NCBI RefSeq assembly: GCF_013299165.1
Contig: NZ_JAAFKD010000041.1
Coordinates: 1-49,815, forward strand
Reading direction: 5' to 3'
DNA length: 49,815 nucleotides
DNA from: Microcoleus sp. bin38.metabat.b11b12b14.051
GTDB lineage: Bacteria; Cyanobacteriota; Cyanobacteriia; Cyanobacteriales; Microcoleaceae
The notes under the pieces were generated by a model that worked only from the letters and a program-made list of their open reading frames with translations, was not told the origin of the DNA and did no database searches. The position numbers were made by a program, and so were the translations under genes. This document shows positions 23,108-29,156 of this stretch, piece by piece; position 1 is the stretch's first letter; each line of letters starts with the position of its first letter.

Positions 23108-24988
23108 TTATCCTCTATATTCTAGTTTTTCAATTTTTAAGATAATCAGTGTCAACAAATCGTAGATATCCTTGTCTCCATCAAATTGTTCTATTGATAT
23201 TTCGTTGTCCCTGTTCTTTAAGAATTCTGGAAATAAAGTATTGGGGTCTGCCATTGCTGGATCGAATTCCGGGACACTTTCGGCGATAGGCTGTTTGGAC
23301 TGCCCCTTTTCTTTGCCGAACCCTTTACCTCTATTTTTTTTACTAGAATCCTTGACACCCGCTGCTATATTTAGCGGGGTTCGCACTGTTTCAACGCTCG
23401 GTTTCGTGCTGCCTCCGATCATGTCTTTCAAAGCTTGCAAATCACCCGATTGCTTGCAATTCAGCAGCATCATCTGAATTGTAAGCACACTCAATTTATA
23501 TAAAAAAGCTGTGATGGTGTCAGACTTTCCGCCGCTGAGCCAGAGGTGACTCATAGCAGCCTGAATACCTTGAGTGCCGCTAGCAAAATTAGCTCCAAAG
23601 GTCTGGTTTCCTTCGATGTCGGAACGCAAATCTGCTACCGATACGCTTAGTGGATGCAAGCCTAGGTGGTCAGATATTCTGATTAAAGCCTCAGTTATCT
23701 GCATCCAATTGTTGTACTTTGCCTCTCCCTCACCGCCTGCTATTTGCAGCCGATTTGGTATTTCAAATCCTTTATTTTTTATGCGCTCCACTTGAAAGAA
23801 TTCGTGCAGCTCTTTAATCATCGCGCAGCAAGCTTTATCCATAGGTTCTGGGGGTTTGTTGGGTGGTGATTTGGGCGGAGTTGGCTTACGAGTAACAAAT
23901 CTCGTTATCGTGTGCTGTAACGAATAAATATATACCCTCGACCCGGTACAAGGTCCGGCACCAAGTGGAAATTCAAGTCCGCCATTGGTTCTTTCTATCC
24001 AGTGTCCTTCTGATACATTGTTTGCCGATGATTTATTTAAGGCATTGAAATGCTCGTTTATTTTAGATGCCTTACCATAGGCCAAGATAAAAGTAAATTC
24101 TTGTGGGGTGTGAGCCCCTACATTTGTTATTTCATTTTCAAAGCTTCTTGATACTTCGTTAATGCCGATATTTCGTAGGGTTATCTCAGGAGAAATTCTG
24201 CTATTCCAAGCGTGACCGAGTGTTATCGGCCCCTTGAACAACGCTGTTACTTTTCGCTTCCCAGTGCCATTCCACGGCGAAGCCGAATCAAGTGCCGACC
24301 ACTCAGTATTTACGACTTGCATATTTTTTTGACCAACAAGTCTGTATCGTGGCCATATGCTTAAATCAAAGTTTTCAAGATTGGCATCATCCTCGGGGTG
24401 AATTTTTAATTCCGCCGTGGAGCTTGCCCTAGTATCCCTGCCATCACGTCCGTGGGGATACACCCAGCACCACCAAGGTATCCCGCTAAAGTAATCTAAA
24501 ACGATTGCCCTAACAGAAATTAAGGCCACGCAAGCTGGGTCTCCTGGCGGAATATAATCGTTGATTACGGGCTTGCCTAGCGCCTGTGGCGAGGGTTGTG
24601 GTAGAGGCGGTTCTTGGGGTGGAAGCTCGCATTTTGGATCAGTCCAACTTTCTGATTCCAAGACCCCAGCACCAACAATCCACGTTTCGCGGGTAATGGT
24701 GCACCCAACTTGCTTTGTGGTTTGGCGGGCCACCCCAAAATCCCACACCATGGATTCAAATCCAGAGGCTGAATTTGGGCCCATGCCGATCGACACCGGC
24801 CCAAGCCCGATCGACACTCCGGGGCCAGAGGGGCCTAGGGTGATACCAGCTTTGCCGATCGGCCCCAAATTAACTCCAATTTCGGCTTTTGGCCCCGAAG
24901 GGCCGACGCTAATACTGGCTTTGCCGATACCGACATCAAAGCCTACCTTCACTGTTTCCTTGAGAGGATCGATCGACACTTTAGCCAT
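23108..24988 (-). CDS. Large late protein with Gly-Pro-Ser-Gly N-terminal repeats, 626 aa
   Basis: I chose the ATG at 24986-24988 (MAKVSIDPLKETVKVGFDVG). It begins one base past the stop of the preceding gene, while the longer frame overlaps that gene by 200 bases. The N-terminal 85 residues hold repeated beta turns (GPSGPKAEIGVNLGPIGKAG). A middle region of about 280 residues has many aromatic and Cys residues and looks beta-rich. The C-terminal 200 residues are helical with a Lys-rich linker. The architecture is that of a fibre or multi-domain surface protein. No homologue is recognised. It is the largest product of the late operon. Confidence 0.6.
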   Translation of the reverse strand: MAKVSIDPLKETVKVGFDVGIGKASISVGPSGPKAEIGVNLGPIGKAGITLGPSGPGVSIGLGPVSIGMGPNSASGFESMVWDFGVARQTTKQVGCTITRETWIVGAGVLESESWTDPKCELPPQEPPLPQPSPQALGKPVINDYIPPGDPACVALISVRAIVLDYFSGIPWWCWVYPHGRDGRDTRASSTAELKIHPEDDANLENFDLSIWPRYRLVGQKNMQVVNTEWSALDSASPWNGTGKRKVTALFKGPITLGHAWNSRISPEITLRNIGINEVSRSFENEITNVGAHTPQEFTFILAYGKASKINEHFNALNKSSANNVSEGHWIERTNGGLEFPLGAGPCTGSRVYIYSLQHTITRFVTRKPTPPKSPPNKPPEPMDKACCAMIKELHEFFQVERIKNKGFEIPNRLQIAGGEGEAKYNNWMQITEALIRISDHLGLHPLSVSVADLRSDIEGNQTFGANFASGTQGIQAAMSHLWLSGGKSDTITAFLYKLSVLTIQMMLLNCKQSGDLQALKDMIGGSTKPSVETVRTPLNIAAGVKDSSKKNRGKGFGKEKGQSKQPIAESVPEFDPAMADPNTLFPEFLKNRDNEISIEQFDGDKDIYDLLTLIILKIEKLEYRG

Positions 24989-24989
24989 T

Positions 24990-25874
24990 TTAAAAATACT
25001 CCGTGCCACTAACTGCGGCTGCTGAAAATTCCGCGATCGCCCAAAGTGGAAATCCCAGAGTATTTTGCGTGGCAATAATTTCTCCCCGCCCGCCGTCAAA
25101 AGCAAGGTGCCCATTTTCATAGGAGAGCGCACCGCCAGCCGAAAGAAATGCACAGGCTCCATTTGGCGTGACGCCGCTTGGTGAATCCGCAAAACTAAAC
25201 CAGATTTTCCCGTTAGATGTGAGGTGTAGGAGTGATCGCGAATTTCTAGCAGGAAGCACCTGTACCGGAGAAGAGGTACCCACGTTTACAGAAAATCCCT
25301 GAGCATTGGTGAAAGGTTTAGCGGCCAAGTCTGGCACCAAAGTCGGGATGATACGGTATGACCCGTGAATTCTTACGTAGTCGTTCACCCCAAGACCATC
25401 GCCAACTACCGGAAAACCGGCGGGAATAATTTCGGCGCCTATTTTCTGAGTGCTCCCCCAAAATCCAGAAGCATCGGACAAGTAAGGCATTTTTAGCTCC
25501 TTAAAGCCTTCTTGCCCCACGTTTTGAATCCAGATTTCAGAGCGATTTTGCCACGCTCCATCACCTAAGTCTACGGACAACTTAATTGCTTTACAAGGAG
25601 CTAGCCTAAAGTTTTCTAGCATTTTGGTGCGGGTAATTTCATCGGCATCATAGGCATTTATTTCAGGCACAGGTGCACGTCGGATACTGGGGAGATTGTA
25701 AATTGCTTGCATAAATCTAATCTCCGATGCCCGTCCTGCAATCGCCCATCCAGCAGGGGGTGTATAAGCAGCCCAAATTGCGGGCCAGTCTACTATGGTC
25801 TTGATTGTTCCATCATTTTGTCCAAAATTGGTTTGAAAGATTCCAGTTATCTCCGGCCGACTTTCACTAAACAT
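24990..25874 (-). CDS. Late protein with C-terminal beta domain, 294 aa
   Basis: No family is recognised with certainty. The first 190 residues are mixed. The C-terminal 90 residues (ARNSRSLLHLTSNGKIWFSF to the end) look like the small beta-sandwich found in phage accessory and head-decoration proteins, with the pattern of a basic turn, hydrophobic strand and Gly-rich strand. A similar pattern occurs in the separate 114-residue protein at 26505. It is tightly packed between neighbours (1- and 2-base gaps). Confidence 0.55.
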   Translation of the reverse strand: MFSESRPEITGIFQTNFGQNDGTIKTIVDWPAIWAAYTPPAGWAIAGRASEIRFMQAIYNLPSIRRAPVPEINAYDADEITRTKMLENFRLAPCKAIKLSVDLGDGAWQNRSEIWIQNVGQEGFKELKMPYLSDASGFWGSTQKIGAEIIPAGFPVVGDGLGVNDYVRIHGSYRIIPTLVPDLAAKPFTNAQGFSVNVGTSSPVQVLPARNSRSLLHLTSNGKIWFSFADSPSGVTPNGACAFLSAGGALSYENGHLAFDGGRGEIIATQNTLGFPLWAIAEFSAAAVSGTEYF

Positions 25875-25876
25875 TA

Positions 25877-26461
25877 TTATAAATTCCCCATTGGTGCTGC
25901 TGCTGAAATAGTAGGAAATCCACCAATTGCAGTAAAGAGCAGGGGAATTTCTAGGCTGGCATTACCTATTGCATTGGTAACGCTGTTTGTGATTCCTGAT
26001 TCGATGCTCCACCGAGAAACTAAATTCAACCCCAGTGGATTTTTTGCTGGTTGAATTTGAAGTCTATGAAGCAGCAGAATGCCATCCCAAAGCTGTTGAC
26101 ACCAGTTAGTCCCTGCCAGTAAAAAAGTCGGGGTTCCGCCGCTGCCGGGAAGGAAGCCAGATCCGATCAGGTAGTCAGGCACAGTCGCGATCGACCTGCC
26201 GGGGTAAGGAGGCGCTGACGCCACCGTGATTATCGGAATGCCGGTAACTTCTATCACCATTCGGCCAGCCGTGGCTGCCGGGTAATTTTCATATGTAAAT
26301 TCCGGCTCGATTCCGGCCGTGACGTAACTTACTTGGTTGGGATTTTTGATTAAATCCTTTTCAGCGTTTATTCCAAAGTTCCAGGCCAGTTGAAAAATCA
26401 TTCCCTCCAGAGTGGTGCTAGTTACTGTGCCGGGTGTTGTCGGAAGCGTGATGTTGGTCAC
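25877..26461 (-). CDS. First late leftward protein, 194 aa, GTG start
   Basis: No family is recognised. It is rich in Thr, Pro, Gly and Ile (ATVPDYLIGSGFLPGSGGTP), with predicted beta strands and no signal peptide. It begins with GTG (26459-26461) without a clear ribosome-binding site and only a few bases after a TATACT-like sequence, so it may be translated from a leaderless or very short-leader RNA. It heads the leftward late operon, where a structural gene would be expected. Confidence 0.5.
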   Translation of the reverse strand: MTNITLPTTPGTVTSTTLEGMIFQLAWNFGINAEKDLIKNPNQVSYVTAGIEPEFTYENYPAATAGRMVIEVTGIPIITVASAPPYPGRSIATVPDYLIGSGFLPGSGGTPTFLLAGTNWCQQLWDGILLLHRLQIQPAKNPLGLNLVSRWSIESGITNSVTNAIGNASLEIPLLFTAIGGFPTISAAAPMGNL

Positions 26462-26504
26462 TTAGTATATAATTGTATAGTTAATGTATCTATCATATAC
26501 AAAA
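26462..26504. promoter_or_regulatory. Divergent AT-rich promoter region
   Basis: The only gap between the leftward late operon and the rightward fibre genes. It is very AT-rich, with TATAAT on the plus strand (26468-26473) and TATACT on the minus strand just before the GTG start. I see no convincing -35 on either side, so it may need an activator. Confidence 0.5.
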
Positions 26505-26849
26505 ATGCCTTTTAGTAATTTAAGTCCCCAGACCCAATCGAGCATAAACATCTCAGAAGATGTGCGAAACGCAAAAGTTTGCACAACCGTGGCTATTACC
26601 TCCGCATTTACTGCTCCACAAGTGGCGGCAAACGCAAATCGCGCTACTTATTCGATATATAATTTGGGCCCCAATCCGGTACTGATGCGGGAAGGAGCCA
26701 CGGTAACCGCAGCGCTTTATGAGGCAGTGCTCCAGCCTGGATTTTATTGGTATCCCGATCCAGGTGAACCTCGGTACTTGGGAGCTATTAGTTTGATGGG
26801 GTCTGGTGGTACCAGCAATTGCCAAATTTGTGAGGCGACGCTGGTCTAA
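26505..26849 (+). CDS. Small beta-sandwich-type late protein, 114 aa
   Basis: I prefer the ATG at 26505 (MPFSNLSPQTQSSINISEDV); an ATG at 26484 in frame adds seven residues. The core ANANRATYSIYNLGPNPVLM plus a Trp/Tyr-rich strand and a Gly/Ser loop resembles the C-terminal domain of the 294-residue protein. It also resembles small decoration or fibre-cap proteins of phages. Its TAA overlaps the next ATG by one base (TAATG), so it is co-translated with the fibre gene. Confidence 0.55.
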   Translation: MPFSNLSPQTQSSINISEDVRNAKVCTTVAITSAFTAPQVAANANRATYSIYNLGPNPVLMREGATVTAALYEAVLQPGFYWYPDPGEPRYLGAISLMGSGGTSNCQICEATLV

Positions 26850-27856
26850 TGGTCTTATTAAATTTAAGCGGCCAGATCCCTGAGCCTAGTATTCCGCCGG
26901 AAATTGCCCGAGACGCTGAAACAGCGACAGCGATCGCAAATCACGAAGCGAAAGCAGATCCGCACCCGGTTTACTTGACGCAAGCCGAGGGCGACGGGCG
27001 GTACAGGCAAAGCACAGTAGCTCTGACCGATGCGGATATTCCCGCGCTGATTGCCCGAGACGCTGAAACAGCAGCAGCGATCGCAAATCACGAAGCGAAA
27101 GCAGATCCGCACCCGGTTTACTTGACGCAAGCCGAGGGCGACGGGCGGTACAGGCAAAGCACAGTAGCTCTGACCGATGCGGATATTCCCGCGCTGATTG
27201 CCCGAGACGCTGAAACAGCAGCAGCGATCGCAAATCACGAAGCGAAAGCAGATCCGCATCCCAGTCTGTGGACACGGATTACAAATGCTTTTTTAGCGCT
27301 GACAGGCGGTCAAGCAATTATTAAAAATAATCCTGCAATGTCCGCAGTTAGCTATAGTGCGGGGCAAAACCACCTGGAGCTTCGGACGACCGATAGCAGT
27401 AACCCAGCAATAGGATTCCATCGTGCAGGGTTTACGGGGACGGCTCTTTATCACTTGGGATACGGAAATGATTCGCTCAGAATCCGTAATGCCGATGGAT
27501 TTGATGGAGCCCTGATTCATGACGGAAACATCGCATCAAAAGTCATAACAAATAGACTCGACGACTTAACAATTGTTAAACAGAAATTAATAACAGGTAT
27601 TACCCCGCTTACTCAAGGAGAAGGAGCCGCTCCTTTCCATGGAATCTCTGATCCAAGTAAAATTATTGGAGCGGTTCTGTCTGTTCGACCATTTCCGACT
27701 GTGTGGATGATGCCTGGTGCTGGTATTATCAGCCCTGGCTACGAAATAATTCTTTATGGCTGGAATGCGGATCGCGTGACAATATACACTAAGGCTGGGA
27801 ATTCAGCACTCATACTAGGCAAACCATTTCAGATTTTAGTCAGCTATATAAATTAA
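26849..27856 (+). CDS. Tail-fibre/receptor-binding-like protein, 335 aa
   Basis: Residues about 20-135 are almost three copies of a 49-residue unit (IPALIARDAETAAAIANHEA; HPVYLTQAEGDGRYRQ). The YLTQAEGDGRY motif is common in phage tail-fibre shafts. The following 200 residues contain a typical trimeric tip pattern (NPAIGFHRAGF; LRIRNADGFDGALIHDGN) and a compact Gly/Pro-rich end. It most likely forms an elongated trimeric fibre that binds the host surface. The repeats are nearly identical in DNA, so shaft length may change by recombination. Confidence 0.75.
   Translation: MVLLNLSGQIPEPSIPPEIARDAETATAIANHEAKADPHPVYLTQAEGDGRYRQSTVALTDADIPALIARDAETAAAIANHEAKADPHPVYLTQAEGDGRYRQSTVALTDADIPALIARDAETAAAIANHEAKADPHPSLWTRITNAFLALTGGQAIIKNNPAMSAVSYSAGQNHLELRTTDSSNPAIGFHRAGFTGTALYHLGYGNDSLRIRNADGFDGALIHDGNIASKVITNRLDDLTIVKQKLITGITPLTQGEGAAPFHGISDPSKIIGAVLSVRPFPTVWMMPGAGIISPGYEIILYGWNADRVTIYTKAGNSALILGKPFQILVSYIN
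26911..27260 (+). repeat. 147-bp tandem repeats in the fibre gene
   Basis: AGACGCTGAAACAGC marks repeat starts at 26911, 27058 and 27205, exactly 147 bases apart. Two full units and about a third of another are nearly identical, which indicates recent duplication. Confidence 0.9.
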
Positions 27857-27932
27857 ATCTGATGTCCTGATTGAAGAAAAGAACATTTTCGGATCGCCTC
27901 GACAATTTCCCTGGCGTCGCCACTGAAGTAAC

Positions 27933-27985
27933 AAATCTCACAAACTAAAAGCGCCAAATTTTGGCGCTTTTAGTTTGTGAGATTT
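27933..27985. terminator. 53-bp near-perfect palindrome, bidirectional terminator
   Basis: A 26-bp arm (27933-27958) pairs perfectly with 27960-27985 around one base. The inner part, GCGCCAAATTTTGGCGC flanked by A4 and T4, can stop RNA from both sides. It lies between the rightward fibre gene and the leftward 65-residue gene. The stem is much longer than a terminator needs, so recombination or protein binding is also possible. Confidence 0.75.
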
Positions 27986-27998
27986 AGTAAATTTACTT

Positions 27999-28196
27999 TT
28001 ACGGCACGACGCTGTTAACTTGTTGTTGCAAAGCCTCAATCAAGGGATTAAGTTGCAGAAAAGCGGCAGCGCTTTCTTGTGATTCTTGATTCTCTAAAGC
28101 TTTAAGGCGAGAATCGCAGTTCACCAGCGCTACCGAAATCTTTGAGATTAATTGAACTATGCTACTTAGTAAAATTTGGGTTTGTTGTTCATTCAT
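27999..28196 (-). CDS. Small helical protein, 65 aa
   Basis: No family is recognised. It is one or two amphipathic helices (LLSSIVQLISKISVALVNCD; LNPLIEALQQQVNSV) with a polar Glu/Ser/Gln linker and no membrane segment. It is transcribed toward the fibre terminator and alone in its direction, near the element's right end. Such small genes near att often encode regulators or excision factors, but it has no HTH. Confidence 0.45.
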   Translation of the reverse strand: MNEQQTQILLSSIVQLISKISVALVNCDSRLKALENQESQESAAAFLQLNPLIEALQQQVNSVVP

Positions 28197-28347
28197 ATTT
28201 GGCTACCAGAAAATAACTAGGCTAGCCCTTGCACGAGCTTTCACGAAAGCTTTCGCTCCAGCGCCGGTGCTGCCCCGGTTCGCCCATGATTATTATCATA
28301 CCTTGCGGTAAAATTTGGTGGTTGGCACAATTTTTTACTGTAAGTCA

Positions 28348-28407
28348 AACCCGGAACCAATGGTTCCGGTTCACCAATTATCGTCCTCGCTAATTCGTAA
28401 TCGATCC
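28348..28407 (+). repeat. Att-like duplication, left copy
   Basis: This segment contains palindrome copy 4 (28353-28367) and TCCTCGCTAATTCGTAATCG (28384-28403). The latter matches 19 of 20 bases of 28659-28678, which includes the anticodon loop of the tRNA-Thr fragment. The two copies are 275 bases apart. It may be an old or accessory attachment site. Confidence 0.65.
28353..28367. repeat. Element palindrome GGAACCAWTGGTTCC, copy 4
   Basis: A perfect 15-bp palindrome with central A, extended to 19 bp by CCGG/CCGG as in copy 1. Confidence 0.85.
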
Positions 28408-28427
28408 CCCCCCCAAAACGCAAAAAC

Positions 28428-28454
28428 CGCAGAGCGCCAACTCTGCGCTTTTTT
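28428..28454 (+). terminator. Rho-independent terminator near att
   Basis: CGCAGAG (28428-28434), loop CGCCAA, CTCTGCG (28441-28447) and then CTTTTTT. No gene large enough to use it lies directly upstream on the plus strand, so a short RNA from about 28,300 is possible. A9-like and C9 runs flank it. The rest of 28,197-28,663 shows no convincing gene. Confidence 0.65.
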
Positions 28455-28626
28455 GTTTAGAACTTGTGCTTAACTCGCGATCCCAGGATTCCAGTACGAG
28501 GCCTTCCTGAGCGGCGGGATGTTTCAGATAAACCTGACGGCAAACAATTCCTCGCAACTGATCGGCAGACCTTTCAGGGCGCTTATCACTTATTTGCCCT
28601 GATTGAAAATCGATTAAGATCAACCC

Positions 28627-28641
28627 GGAACCATTGGTTCC
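28627..28641. repeat. Element palindrome GGAACCAWTGGTTCC, copy 5
   Basis: A perfect 15-bp palindrome with central T, 22 bases before the tRNA fragment. It begins the right copy of the att-like duplication. Confidence 0.85.
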
Positions 28642-28663
28642 GCCTCAGTCCTCGCTAGTCCTC

Positions 28664-28710
28664 GCTGATTCGTAATCGGTCGGTCGCGGGTTCAAATCCC
28701 GCCATCGGCT
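28664..28710 (+). tRNA. tRNA-Thr(CGU) 3' fragment, attachment site
   Basis: The anticodon arm GCTGA-TTCGTAA-TCGGT (anticodon CGT) is followed by variable CGGTC, T arm GCGGG-TTCAAAT-CCCGC and acceptor CATCGGC plus discriminator T. No CCA is encoded. The 5' side (acceptor GCCGATG and D arm) is absent upstream; instead there is element sequence. It is therefore the displaced 3' half of a tRNA gene at the right attachment site. The complete tRNA should lie at the unseen left end. Confidence 0.8.
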
Positions 28711-28760
28711 TTGGGTTTCAGGATTTTTGCAAAACTAAAGCCACAAATTTCACCATAAAT

Positions 28761-29070
28761 TAGGTTCGTAGTAAGGACTTTAGCCCTCATTCCGAGAAAG
28801 GACTAAAGTCCTCACTACAAACCATTAATTAGGTTTGTAGTAAGGACTTTAGTCCTCATTCCAAGAAAAAACTAAAGTCCTCACTACAAACCATTAATTA
28901 GGTTCGTAGTAAGGACTTTAGTCCTCATTCCAAGAAAAAACTAAAGTCCTCACTACAAACCATTAATTAGGTTTGTAGTAAGGACTTTAGTCCTGATTCC
29001 GAGAAAAAACTAAAGTCCTCAGTACAAACCATTAATTAGGTTTGTAGTAAGGACTTTAGTCCTCATTCAT
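28761..29070. repeat. 69-bp tandem repeats of chromosomal palindrome
   Basis: Four units plus a partial one begin at 28761, 28830, 28899, 28968 and 29037. Each unit is an imperfect inverted repeat built on GTAGTAAGGACTTTAGTCCT and its complement. The same module recurs at 31.8, 35.2, 36.6 and 48.7 kb but not in the element, which marks the start of host chromosome. The rest of 28,711-29,156 holds only the promoter region of the kinase gene. Confidence 0.85.
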
Positions 29071-29156
29071 CGATCGACCGCACATCATAAATCTCAGTAA
29101 AAATGCGGTAGAATCAAACTGAACATCGCAGCCTGTTAAAGAATAACAAAAAATTT

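Noticed and set aside
26864..27275. Two long minus-strand frames opposite the fibre repeats
   Set aside because: They exist only because a 147-bp repeat lacks stops on the opposite strand; the plus frame has a clear protein pattern.
26849..27856. Diversity-generating retroelement at the fibre gene
   Set aside because: There is no reverse transcriptase gene or template repeat nearby; the repeats are simple tandem units.
28241..28623. Two short minus-strand frames near the attachment site
   Set aside because: They cross the terminator and palindromes and have no ribosome-binding site or recognisable protein.
28627..28710. tRNA gene split by a group I intron
   Set aside because: No 5' tRNA half or intron core is visible within the window, and integrase plus element genes explain the break better.
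28761..29070. Regular 69-bp repeats as a CRISPR array
   Set aside because: Whole units including the would-be spacers are alike and each unit is an inverted repeat; there are no distinct spacers or cas genes.
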